A DNA stretch of 64,000 nucleotides from Bin87 sp965262485 (GTDB lineage: Bacteria > Chloroflexota > Dehalococcoidia > Lucifugimonadales > UBA3495). Below the pieces are notes generated by a model that did no database searches, had not been told where the DNA came from, and saw only the letters and a program-made list of their open reading frames with translations. The translations under genes were made by a program, and so were the position numbers. This document shows positions 25,023-33,225 of the stretch, piece after piece. How positions within the stretch are numbered: the stretch's first letter is position 1; every line of letters starts with the position of its first letter. Location: positions 1,364,001 to 1,428,000 of the forward strand of contig OZ253540.1 in assembly GCA_965262485.1 (NCBI GenBank), in the 5' to 3' direction.

Positions 25023-25526
25023 TTATCTGGATGCGGCGGCCGCGTTTCGCGCCAATTCTTCATCCCAAGGACCTGGCATACGCCCTTTCTCCGTGCCTCC
25101 GATCATATACCCGTTTTCGTCGTGGCCCCATTCGCTCCTGGGCATCTCGTAGGAAAGCTCAATTCCGTTGCCGTCAGGGTCGCGAATGTAAATCCCAATG
25201 GCATGTCCGTGGTCGGATACGTGCTCGATTTCGATGCCCTTCTCTTTAACCCGGTGGTAAAGCTCTTTGAGATCGTCCAGGCTGTCCATGTACCACGCCA
25301 TGTGGTTCAAACCCACCTGGCCCCCATGCGGTCCCTCGGCGTTCTCCCCCACCTCGGTCAGGGCAATCTCGTGGGAATTGTCCAGATCGGCGGTCATAAA
25401 TGCAGCGCGCCCGGGTCTGAAGCCGTAGGTGTGCAAACCCAGCAGGTCTTCATACCAGTCGCGAGCCTTTTCCGCATTTCGTACGTAAAGGTTGATGTGT
25501 CCTAGATTTCTCGGCTTATATCCCAT
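25023..25526 (-). CDS. VOC family protein (extradiol dioxygenase-like)
   Basis: A protein of 167 residues from ATG 25526 behind AAAGGAGGGAG. Two beta-alpha-beta-beta-beta modules are visible: LGHINLYVRNAEKARDWYED begins module 1, and VGLNHMAWYMDSLDDLKELY begins module 2. The likely metal ligands are the His of LGHI, the His of LNHM and the Glu of GIYIRDPDGNGIELSY, so the metal site of extradiol dioxygenases or glyoxalases is complete. The substrate is unknown. Confidence 0.88.
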   Translation of the reverse strand: MGYKPRNLGHINLYVRNAEKARDWYEDLLGLHTYGFRPGRAAFMTADLDNSHEIALTEVGENAEGPHGGQVGLNHMAWYMDSLDDLKELYHRVKEKGIEIEHVSDHGHAIGIYIRDPDGNGIELSYEMPRSEWGHDENGYMIGGTEKGRMPGPWDEELARNAAAASR

Positions 25527-25609
25527 GACTCCCTCCTTTTCGCAATGCATTTTCCGAATATATGCCATCATACCAGCCGATATGCAAGTGCGGCCAGCCT
25601 GCCATATTA

Positions 25610-25730
25610 AGAAACTATCTCAAAACTGGCGGCCCGCCCAACCCGTCATTCCCGCGCAGGCGGGAATCCACGACTCACCCTGTCTGAGATCGGACTTTTG
25701 GAGAGCATGGCGGGTTTTGAGATAGTTTCT
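25610..25730. mobile_element. MITE-like element with 17-bp terminal inverted repeats
   Basis: AGAAACTATCTCAAAAC at 25610-25626 is repeated as the exact inverse GTTTTGAGATAGTTTCT at 25714-25730. The element is 121 bases long, cannot encode a transposase and carries a REP-like palindrome (ATTCCCGC...GCGGGAAT, 25648-25667) in its centre. A clear target duplication was not seen. Confidence 0.75.
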
Positions 25731-25768
25731 AAGTCCGAGTGCATAAGCGGAACGTAATAACCCGCCCC

Positions 25769-26386
25769 TTAAAGCAAGCGTTTGGTCAAGTCAACCGGGA
25801 CCGCATAACGTCGGCCCGCAACCGGCTCACCTGGCTCAGGGCGTTCCAGAAAAGTAATGCTGTCATAGAAATCATCCAATGCGACGAATATACCGTTTGT
25901 CTCCGCCCACTCCCGCATCCGGCGGTTGCAACTGTGTCGCCACGACAATACTTCGATCCGCCAGCCCCGACGGTGCATTCGTTCCAGATCAGCATGAAAT
26001 CCGACTCCATCGTCAAATCCGGCGCCGTCACCCGTGAGCAAGACGGCAATTCCAGGATCGCCGTTATAATCTAACCCATCGCGCAGCATTACGGTTTGCA
26101 ACGCCTGATCCACACCTTGCTCTCTACCTTGCATCAGGCCGCGCTCCAATTTTTGCACCGCAACTCCTTCATTTTCCAATGCGTTCCACACGAGCCCTAA
26201 CTCCGGTGGAATGGAACCCACTGCTACGGCGTGTTCGATTTCCCGCCCAGCGCTCGCCAGCTCGAGCAAGTTCCGGAAGTGGATACGCACTCGAGGGCGA
26301 GCCGTTTCGCCTTCGCGCTCAATCGCTACTTGCTGAGCGCTAATGAACACATTTGAGTTGTCCCAATAGATGAAAACCTTATCCAA
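25769..26386 (-). CDS. NYN domain protein (LabA/PIN-like putative RNase)
   Basis: A protein of 205 residues. The NYN fold shows its acidic catalytic positions: VFIYWDNSNVFI near the N-terminus, GVDQALQTVMLRD in the middle, and LLTGDGAGFDDGVGF with the last acidic residues, then WRIEVLSWRHSCNRRM. NYN proteins are metal-dependent single-stranded RNases in the PIN superfamily. GGAGAAAGG precedes ATG 26386. It stands alone and is divergently transcribed from the CoA-transferase gene. Confidence 0.85.
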   Translation of the reverse strand: MDKVFIYWDNSNVFISAQQVAIEREGETARPRVRIHFRNLLELASAGREIEHAVAVGSIPPELGLVWNALENEGVAVQKLERGLMQGREQGVDQALQTVMLRDGLDYNGDPGIAVLLTGDGAGFDDGVGFHADLERMHRRGWRIEVLSWRHSCNRRMREWAETNGIFVALDDFYDSITFLERPEPGEPVAGRRYAVPVDLTKRLL

Positions 26387-26556
26387 TCCCTTTCTCCAGT
26401 TCCATTTTTGTCCACGTTATCCTATTTTAGCACCGTGCGCTCCCATTAATTTTTTTCGTATCGCCAATCCCATCGTATAACCCGATCGTTCCGGTTGGCT
26501 CGCCATTCGTTGCCAAAATTGCCATCTGACTTTTATAACCCAACCAATTCTTGCGC

Positions 26557-26562
26557 TATAAT
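26557..26562 (+). promoter_or_regulatory. Candidate -10 element upstream of the CoA-transferase gene
   Basis: TATAAT preceded by TTGCGC, about 65 bases before ATG 26627. No convincing -35 box is seen at the usual distance, so the call is tentative. Confidence 0.3.
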
Positions 26563-26626
26563 ACTGGCGGCAAGCGTTAGGCGCCCGAAATCAATCGGGC
26601 CGGCGCTAGTGGAGGTATACCTGATT

Positions 26627-27817
26627 ATGAAACCATTGGATGGCATCAAGGTGCTCGACCTTACCCGCGCCCTGGCCGGACCTTTCTGCACCCTGATGCT
26701 CGGAGATTACGGCGCCGATGTCATCAAAATCGAAATGCCCGGTAGCGGCGATGACACCCGTAAGTGGGGCCCCCCCTTCATCGGTGAAGAATCCGCCTAC
26801 TTCCTCTCCGTTAATCGCAATAAGCGCAGCCTCACCCTCAATCTTCGCGACGAGATAGCACAGCAGGTATTTCTCAAGCTCGCCGCCGCCGCCGATGTGG
26901 TGGTAGAAAATTTCACCCCCGGCGTTATGGGTCGTTTCAACCTCGACTACGACACCGTTAAACAGGTCAACCCCGGCATCGTCTATTGCTCCATCTCCGG
27001 CTTCGGCGCCACCGGACCCTATCAGAGCCGCCCCGCTTACGATCAGATCATGCAGGGTATCAGCGGCATCATGAGCATCACCGGCGACCTGGGCGGCAAC
27101 CCGCAGAAGGTGGGCATCGCCGTGGCCGACATCGGCGCCGGCATGTGGGCCGCTTTCGCCATCATGACCGCTCTATTCCACCGGGCCGGCTCCGACGGCA
27201 AGGGCCAAAATATCGACCTGTCCATGCTGGATTCCCAGGTCGCCTGGATGACCTACCAGGCCGGCTACTACTTCGCCACCGGCCAGGCTCCGCAACGCCT
27301 CGGCGCTGCCCATCCCACCCTGGTGCCCTATCAGGCGTTCATGGGCAAAGATGGCAAATATTTCAACGTCGCCGTGGGCTCCGACCGCCTGTGGGACCGC
27401 TTCTGCCAGGGCATCGATCGAATGGACTTGCACGAGAACCCCAACTACATTGATAACGGCGCCCGGGTCAACCACCGTTCGGAGTTGGTGCCCCTGCTGC
27501 AGGAATTCTTCCTCGCCCGCGATGCCGACGATTGGGTCGCCGATTTGCAGGCCGCCAGCGTTCCCGCCGGCCCCATCAATGACCTGGCCGACGTGTTCAG
27601 CGACCCACAGGTTATCCACCGTGAAATGCTGCTGGAAATGACCCATCCAACCCTGGGCGCCATTAAACAAACGGGTCTGCCCATCAAATTCTCCGAAACA
27701 CCCGGCGGCCTCGACAAACCCCCACCATTGCTTGGCGAACACAACGGCGAGATATTAACGTCGCTGGGGTATTCAACCTCCCAAATTGAAAACATGGTTG
27801 CCGCTGGCGTAATCTGA
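26627..27817 (+). CDS. Class III CoA-transferase (CaiB/BaiF family)
   Basis: A protein of 396 residues. The N-terminal signature KVLDLTRALAGPFCTLMLGD is followed by YGADVIKIEMPGSGDDTRKW, and VAVADIGAGMWAAFAIMTAL holds the Asp expected to form the acyl/CoA anhydride intermediate. The C-terminal part has 'HPTLVPYQAFMGKDGKYFNV' and a final 'PPPLLGEHNGEILTSLGYS'. The enzyme moves CoA between carboxylic acids. A GGAGG site precedes ATG 26627. It is the first gene of a three-gene run with an SDR-like protein (34 bases on) and an M24 peptidase. Confidence 0.92.
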   Translation: MKPLDGIKVLDLTRALAGPFCTLMLGDYGADVIKIEMPGSGDDTRKWGPPFIGEESAYFLSVNRNKRSLTLNLRDEIAQQVFLKLAAAADVVVENFTPGVMGRFNLDYDTVKQVNPGIVYCSISGFGATGPYQSRPAYDQIMQGISGIMSITGDLGGNPQKVGIAVADIGAGMWAAFAIMTALFHRAGSDGKGQNIDLSMLDSQVAWMTYQAGYYFATGQAPQRLGAAHPTLVPYQAFMGKDGKYFNVAVGSDRLWDRFCQGIDRMDLHENPNYIDNGARVNHRSELVPLLQEFFLARDADDWVADLQAASVPAGPINDLADVFSDPQVIHREMLLEMTHPTLGAIKQTGLPIKFSETPGGLDKPPPLLGEHNGEILTSLGYSTSQIENMVAAGVI

Positions 27818-27851
27818 TCGCGGATAAATCGGGTAGTGTGAGGATTCTCAA

Positions 27852-28679
27852 ATGAATCTGGGGTTGGAAAACAAGGTCACCATGGTGGCCGACTCGCAAT
27901 TGTCAATCGCCACCGCCGCCGCCGCCGCCCTGGCCAAAGAGGGCGCCCTCCTCGCCCTGTCCGCACCCGACAATCAGCACCTGCGCCACGTGGAGCTGGA
28001 ACTCGCCCGTCTGCACATTCCTCAAGGGCAGTTCCGCGGTGTTATCGCCGACCTCGAACGGGAACAGGACGTGCGCCGTCTGGTGCGCGAAACGCTGAAC
28101 CGTCAGGGCGACGTCGGTATTCTGGTTACTGCGGTGCAAGACCAGCCCGTGTCGCCGGCCAGCCTGCTCGACGACGATAAAATCGATCCGGCTCTCAATC
28201 GAAACTTCCGCTCTGCCGTCCACCTCACCCGGGAGGTCGTACCCCACATGAAACGCCTCGGCGGTGGAAGAATCATCAACCTCGTTTCCCTGTCCGCCCT
28301 CGAGGTCGGTCCACAGGGCACACTTTCCGCTCTCAGCATGGCCCCAATGCTGGCCTATTTCAAAGGCCTGGCTTCCGAACTGGCCGCAGCGCGCATCACC
28401 GTCAACAACGTTATCTATGGTGGCATCCGTTCCAAAGAAACCAAGGAATCATTGCGCTCCAGCGTCCTCTACGAGTTGGGAGCCAACGCCGGCGAAGCCG
28501 ACGTTGAAGCCCGCATCGAGGCCATGATGGTCGACCTGGAGGCCAGCTCTCCCATGAAAAGACTCGGGAAGCCCCACGAAATCGGAGACGTAGTCTGCAT
28601 GATCGCGTCCGAGCAAGCCTCCTACATGACTGGCGCCAACATCATCGTGGACGGCGGAATTCACCACAACTACGCGTAA
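27852..28679 (+). CDS. SDR-family protein lacking catalytic residues
   Basis: A protein of 275 residues with the overall Rossmann plan of short-chain dehydrogenases: a C-terminal 'MKRLGKPHEIGDVVCMIASE' then YMTGANIIVDGG segment, and a 'GRIINLVSLSAL' strand. The cofactor loop TGxxxGIG reads VADSQLSIATAA, the NNAG motif reads TAVQ, and the catalytic YxxxK reads S159-xxx-M163. It therefore looks like a catalytically inactive relative. It starts 34 bases after the CoA-transferase, so a regulatory or scaffold role in that pathway is possible (inference). Confidence 0.82.
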   Translation: MNLGLENKVTMVADSQLSIATAAAAALAKEGALLALSAPDNQHLRHVELELARLHIPQGQFRGVIADLEREQDVRRLVRETLNRQGDVGILVTAVQDQPVSPASLLDDDKIDPALNRNFRSAVHLTREVVPHMKRLGGGRIINLVSLSALEVGPQGTLSALSMAPMLAYFKGLASELAAARITVNNVIYGGIRSKETKESLRSSVLYELGANAGEADVEARIEAMMVDLEASSPMKRLGKPHEIGDVVCMIASEQASYMTGANIIVDGGIHHNYA

Positions 28680-28766
28680 CTGAACCCGGTGGCGTTTGCC
28701 CAACCTCCATCCCCTCTACCCGAAATCCGCATCTTCGCCGCGCCCGACCCGCCAACAGGACATGCC

Positions 28767-29942
28767 ATGGCCGACCAACAAATGTTCGACGATGCCCGCG
28801 AATTCCTGCGCACAGAAAGTCTGTCGGGATGGCTTATCTACGACTACCTCGGTTGCAACCCCGTCCTCGCCCAGGTAGTTCCCGCTTCCGGGCACGTCAC
28901 GCGCCCGGTGTTCCTGTTCGTTCCCTCCGATGGCGCGGCGCGCCTGCTCACCCACCACGTCGATGCCGGGAAATTCGTCGACTCCAACGTCGATACCGTC
29001 GTTTACAGCAGCCGCGCCAGCCTGGAATCAGCGTTGCGCGACGCTCTGGCCGGCGCCCAAAAGATTGCAATGGAATATTCGCCATTCAACAGTCTGCCCC
29101 GCGTTTCTCGCGTCGATGCCGGCACCGTGGAACTTGTCCGCAGCATGGGACCCGAGGTCGTTTCTTCCGCCGACCTGATGCAATATGCCACCCAGCGATG
29201 GTCAACCGAGCAGCTGAATGGCCATCGCCGCGCCGCTGACGCCCTTGGTCGCATCGTAAACGAAGCCTTCGCCCGCATCGGCGCCCGCCTGTCCGAACGC
29301 CCAACCGAGTTCGAAATCGCAGAATTCATCCGCCGCCGCTTTTGGGAGGAAAACCTTACCGCCACCGACGGCCCCATCGTTTCCACCAACGCCCATTGCT
29401 CCGACCCCCACTACGAACCGGCCGAACGCGGCAGCAGCGTCATTCAGCCCGGAGACTGGTTGCTCATCGACCTTTGGGCCCGCGAAAACACCCCCGGCAG
29501 CGTTTACGCCGACATCACGTGGACGGCCTACGTGGGCGAGCAGCCGTCCGACCATCACCGGCGTGTCTTCGATATCGTCGTCGGTGCCCGGGACGCTGCC
29601 CTCACGTTCCTGCAAAACTGCCATTCCCGCGGTGAATCAGTCCAGGGCTGGCAGGCCGACGATGTCGCCCGCAGCCACATTGCCGACCACGGCTACGGGG
29701 ACTATTTCACCCACCGCCTGGGCCACAGTATCTACCACACCGTACACGGCGAAGGTGTCAACCTCGACAATTTTGAGACCCACGACACCCGCCGCATCAT
29801 CCCGGGTATCGGATTCTCCATCGAGCCCGGGATATACCTGCCCGAATTCGGCGTCCGCTCCGAAATCGACGCTTTCATGGGCGATGAAGGACCCTACGCT
29901 TCATCTCCGGTCCAACGGGAGATCGTCCGCATCACCGCCTGA
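28767..29942 (+). CDS. M24 family metallopeptidase (Xaa-Pro aminopeptidase-like)
   Basis: A protein of 391 residues from ATG 28767 (AGGA nine bases upstream); a GTG at 28689 would add an unlikely Pro-rich leader. The C-terminal pita-bread domain carries the five metal ligands: D in LLIDLWAREN, D in YADITW, H in HRLGHSIYHTVHGEG, E in FSIEPGIYLP and E in VRSEID. The N-terminal creatinase-type domain spans residues 5-140. It cleaves Xaa-Pro bonds or related amides. Its 3' end overlaps the convergent histidine kinase gene by 11 bases (29932-29942). Confidence 0.9.
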   Translation: MADQQMFDDAREFLRTESLSGWLIYDYLGCNPVLAQVVPASGHVTRPVFLFVPSDGAARLLTHHVDAGKFVDSNVDTVVYSSRASLESALRDALAGAQKIAMEYSPFNSLPRVSRVDAGTVELVRSMGPEVVSSADLMQYATQRWSTEQLNGHRRAADALGRIVNEAFARIGARLSERPTEFEIAEFIRRRFWEENLTATDGPIVSTNAHCSDPHYEPAERGSSVIQPGDWLLIDLWARENTPGSVYADITWTAYVGEQPSDHHRRVFDIVVGARDAALTFLQNCHSRGESVQGWQADDVARSHIADHGYGDYFTHRLGHSIYHTVHGEGVNLDNFETHDTRRIIPGIGFSIEPGIYLPEFGVRSEIDAFMGDEGPYASSPVQREIVRITA

Positions 29943-31389
29943 TGGGCCCGCCCTGGCCGGATGGTTCGCCGTCGTCCACCGGCAGGGTTAGCGTAAAACT
30001 GCTGCCCTCTCCCGGCCTGCTTTCCGCCGTCAATCGCCCGCCCAGTGCAACCGCCAGTTGATTGGCAATCGTCAGTCCCAGTCCCGCTCCCCCGGTCGCC
30101 CGAGACCGCGACGGATCCACCCGGTAAAACCGCTCAAATATCTGCCCCAGTTCGTCCGGCGGTATTCCGTTCCCGGTGTCGGTAACTGAAACGCTCACCC
30201 ATCGCACGCCGTCTGAATCGCCGGCGGTGACCTCGGCAACCACCGCAACGGTTCCACCCAACGGAGTGTGCGTGATCGCATTGTCCACCAGGTTGCCGAT
30301 TATTTGCCTCACCCGTATCGGGTCGATGGAAACAGCCGGCAGCGCATCCGATACGTCCATCGACAGATTCACCCCGTCCGCTCTTGCTCGTGGCTGGAAA
30401 GCGTCCACGGCATCCTTCAACACCGGGCCCAACTCCACTTCCTGGATGTTGAGCGTCAGCGCACCCGCTTCGGCGCTCGCCAGCAGCGCCAGGTCGTCGA
30501 CCAGTTCCGAAAGGTGCAGCGACTGTTGATGCAGCGTTTCGATGGTTGCCGAATCCGCTGGCAGCACGCCGTCCTTGATGGCCTCCAGATACCCGCGGAC
30601 GTTCGACAGCGGCGTCCGCAATTCATGGGCCACGTCGGCTGTCATGTTCCGCCGCTGCGAATCGCTGCGTTCCAGATCGTCCGCCATCGTATTGAACGCC
30701 ACCACTAACCCACGCAGTTCCGTCGGCCCCGTCACCGGCGCCCGTTCCGACAGGTTACCTCGCCCAAACCGCAGCGCCGTCGCGCTCAGTTGTCGCACCG
30801 GCGCCAGCGTCCGGTTGGCCATCAGCCCAACCAGCAGCGCCCCAACCAGTCCAGCCGCCACCCCGCCGATGAGCAGCGAACGGGTCACACTCCTTTGTAT
30901 AATGCTGAATCCGGGCGGGGCATATTGCTCATCGGGGGGTTCCGGAATCAACAAATAACCAATCGTTTCACCTCCGCCACCGCTGATCGGCGTGCTTTCG
31001 CTGAGCTTCATCTCCGGCGCCGCGTGCTTGTCAGTATCGTGATCCGGACGCGTCCGATAAGAATCCGCAACCACGTCTCCCCCCTCATCCAGTATGACAA
31101 CCCGCCTCCCCAACGCCGGCCCGATCTGAGTTACCGCAGCATCCAGTCGATCCCATCCGCGATGTTCGTCGTGCCAGCGCGACGCCACCCGCGACAATCG
31201 GCGTTCCAGAAACAACCGGTCGGTGGCCTCATGAGAATCCAGCGCCATATGGGTAATCGCCCCGCTGACCAAGCTCGCCAGCACCAGCGTTAACAGCAGC
31301 ACCGCCCCTACCACCAGGAGCATTCGGGCGCGCAGACTCCGGAATGGATGCCTCCATCCCCCTCGGGTCTTCAAACCGCTGCTAGCCAT
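29932..31389 (-). CDS. Sensor histidine kinase
   Basis: A protein of 485 residues from ATG 31389. Membrane helix 1 near the N-terminus (ARMLLVVGAVLLLTLVLASL), an extracellular sensor region, a second membrane helix (SLLIGGVAAGLVGALLVGLM) and a HAMP domain (RTLAPVRQLSATALRF) are followed by the H-box AHELRTPLSNVRGYLEAI, N-box NLVDNAITHTPLGG, and G-boxes VTDTGNGIPPDELG and GGAGLGLTIANQLA. It shares an 8-base overlap with its response regulator (31382). The signal sensed is unknown. Confidence 0.93.
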   Translation of the reverse strand: MASSGLKTRGGWRHPFRSLRARMLLVVGAVLLLTLVLASLVSGAITHMALDSHEATDRLFLERRLSRVASRWHDEHRGWDRLDAAVTQIGPALGRRVVILDEGGDVVADSYRTRPDHDTDKHAAPEMKLSESTPISGGGGETIGYLLIPEPPDEQYAPPGFSIIQRSVTRSLLIGGVAAGLVGALLVGLMANRTLAPVRQLSATALRFGRGNLSERAPVTGPTELRGLVVAFNTMADDLERSDSQRRNMTADVAHELRTPLSNVRGYLEAIKDGVLPADSATIETLHQQSLHLSELVDDLALLASAEAGALTLNIQEVELGPVLKDAVDAFQPRARADGVNLSMDVSDALPAVSIDPIRVRQIIGNLVDNAITHTPLGGTVAVVAEVTAGDSDGVRWVSVSVTDTGNGIPPDELGQIFERFYRVDPSRSRATGGAGLGLTIANQLAVALGGRLTAESRPGEGSSFTLTLPVDDGEPSGQGGPIRR

Positions 31390-32074
31390 CGCTAACCCGG
31401 TAACCCACGCCGTAAACCGTGTGAATGATTCGTTTGCCACCGTTGGCAGATTCCAGCTTCCGCCGCAGACTCGAAACGTGCACGTCCACCGTTCGGTCGA
31501 AGCCGTCGTAGTCGTAGCCAAACGCCCGTTCAATTATCTGATCCCGCGTGAACACCCGGCCCGGTTCTTTGGCAAACAGTGTCAGCAATCTGAATTCGGT
31601 GGGCGTCGTTTTAACATCCGCTTCTCCGGATGTCACACTCCGGTTGCGCAGGTCCACGTGAACATCTCCGATGGTCAGCTCGCCTATTTGCCTTTCTCCG
31701 TCCTGACGGTCCCGCGCGGCGCGCCGGAGCACCGCCCGAACCCGTGCCACTACCTCCCGGGGACTGAACGGTTTGGTGATGTAATCGTCCGCTCCCAGAT
31801 CAAACCCCTCCAGCCGGTCGCCCTCCTGTACCCGGGCCGTCAGCATCACAATGGGCACATCAGACTCCTCGCGCAACGACTGGCACACGTCGCGGCCATC
31901 CATTCCCGGCAGCATCAAATCGAGCAGGATTATGTCTGGCGCTTCTTCCCGTGCCAAGCGCAGACCGTCGTTACCGTTCTCGGCAGTCAGCACGTCGTGT
32001 CCCTCCCGGTCCAGGTAGACGCGCACCAGTTCTCGAGTATGGGGATCGTCCTCTACGATCAACACCTTTGCCAT
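31382..32074 (-). CDS. OmpR-type response regulator
   Basis: A protein of 230 residues from ATG 32074. The receiver domain shows LIVEDDPHTRELV, the phospho-accepting Asp in DIILLDLMLPGMDG, and ADDYITKPFSPREVVARVRA with the conserved Lys. The C-terminal winged-helix domain (about 130-228) ends with the usual 'RTVDVHVSSLRRKLESANGG' recognition part and VYGVGYRV. It lies upstream of and overlaps its kinase gene, and follows the YceI lipoprotein gene by 49 bases, so the three may be one operon. Confidence 0.94.
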   Translation of the reverse strand: MAKVLIVEDDPHTRELVRVYLDREGHDVLTAENGNDGLRLAREEAPDIILLDLMLPGMDGRDVCQSLREESDVPIVMLTARVQEGDRLEGFDLGADDYITKPFSPREVVARVRAVLRRAARDRQDGERQIGELTIGDVHVDLRNRSVTSGEADVKTTPTEFRLLTLFAKEPGRVFTRDQIIERAFGYDYDGFDRTVDVHVSSLRRKLESANGGKRIIHTVYGVGYRVSDG

Positions 32075-32123
32075 GTCAATCACTCTTCAACCACCACGGC
32101 CCCGTGAACCGGGCGCGCAGCTA

Positions 32124-32828
32124 CTATTGCTCAGCAATCGTTCCCACGTAGTCCAGCTCGAGCCGAATTGTATCGTCCACGCTCAACACCACAACCACGC
32201 TGGGCTTGTCCATATCAAAATACTCAAACGTGAATTCCACGCTGGCCAGGCCCGACACGTTGCCGGCGCCATCAAATTCCGCCGTGGCATCCCACGTAAC
32301 CTCCCTGGTCTGATCCTTGACGGTCAGATCGCCCGTGATGGTGTATTCCGCCGTTCCACTCGCCCCTGCCAGGGATTCAGGCAGACCTGCCACGCTGGTC
32401 GGTACAAACACCACCTCCGGATATTGGCCGGTCTCCAGCGTCCGCCGTCGTACGTATCCGTCCCGGCGGTCGCTGTCCGTGGTCAAAGTTGCCGCCGTAA
32501 CCACCATTCGGCTCTCGTCCGCAATGACCGTTCCGTCGGCTGCGAATGCGATTGCGCCGGCAACGTCCTGCGTTACGCCCGTGGCCACCTTGAAGCCGGT
32601 CCTCGCCAGCTCCTCCTCCACTTTGAAGCGCGCCACGCTGCCTTCTCCCAGCGTGAAAACGACGTTTCTGCCGGTTGCAGCATCCGCCGGTGACTCAACT
32701 GCGGTGGCGGCGGCCCCGCCCTGGGCCGCGTCCGGCTCGTCCCCCGGCGCTCCGCAGGCCATCGCTACCGCCGTAATCATCACCGCCATCAGCAATACGG
32801 CGCTTATCGGTTGGCGAACTACTTTCAT
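32124..32828 (-). CDS. YceI-family lipoprotein
   Basis: A protein of 234 residues. The N-terminus is a signal peptide ending in a weak lipobox (AVAMAC, Cys at about residue 25), then a low-complexity acidic linker, then a YceI beta-barrel-like domain with 'GEGSVARFKVEEELARTGFK' and TYTITGDLTVKD-type blocks (here YTITGDLTVKDQTREV). YceI proteins bind polyprenoid or amphiphilic ligands in the periplasm or cell surface. It is likely co-transcribed with the following two-component pair. Confidence 0.85.
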   Translation of the reverse strand: MKVVRQPISAVLLMAVMITAVAMACGAPGDEPDAAQGGAAATAVESPADAATGRNVVFTLGEGSVARFKVEEELARTGFKVATGVTQDVAGAIAFAADGTVIADESRMVVTAATLTTDSDRRDGYVRRRTLETGQYPEVVFVPTSVAGLPESLAGASGTAEYTITGDLTVKDQTREVTWDATAEFDGAGNVSGLASVEFTFEYFDMDKPSVVVVLSVDDTIRLELDYVGTIAEQ

Positions 32829-33225
32829 GATTGCAGGTCTCCTTCGTCCGGTTGCCTGGATCCATCAAACACAGGATAACCCATGATCCCCACCAACATA
32901 GATTACGGCCAAATAATCAAGACATTGTTAAGGCAACCCCCTATCCTTGCGAGGAGCGCAGCCACGTGGCAATCCCGTCCCCTCCCCAATCCTGTCCATC
33001 CTGTTCATCGATGTAAAACGGCAGTCCCCCTCTCCCTTGATGGGAGAGGGTTGGGGAGAGGGTGAAATTCGCCACCCTCCGTCATTGCGCGGAGCGTCAG
33101 CGACGTGGCAATCCCGTCGCCACTCCCGTCCGGTTGCTCCCTCCCCTGCCTGCGGGTAGAATCTCACCATCCGACAACGATACCAACGCCGCACAACTGC
33201 GTCCGTTGGCAGGGGGGAAATCCTT
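32829..33225. other. Repeat-filled gap between YceI and LLM genes
   Basis: Divergent promoter region of about 400 bases, mostly dispersed repeats: a D-family half copy near 32950, a B-family copy (32988-33018), an A-family copy (33028-33068) and another D-type unit (33081-33117). The last 30 bases hold the GGGGGGAAA ribosome region of the gene at 33226. Confidence 0.7.
33028..33068. repeat. A-family dispersed repeat
   Basis: CCCTCTCCCTTGATGGGAGA followed by GGGTTGGGGAGAGGGTGAAA; one base differs from the 34414 copy in the second half. Confidence 0.85.
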
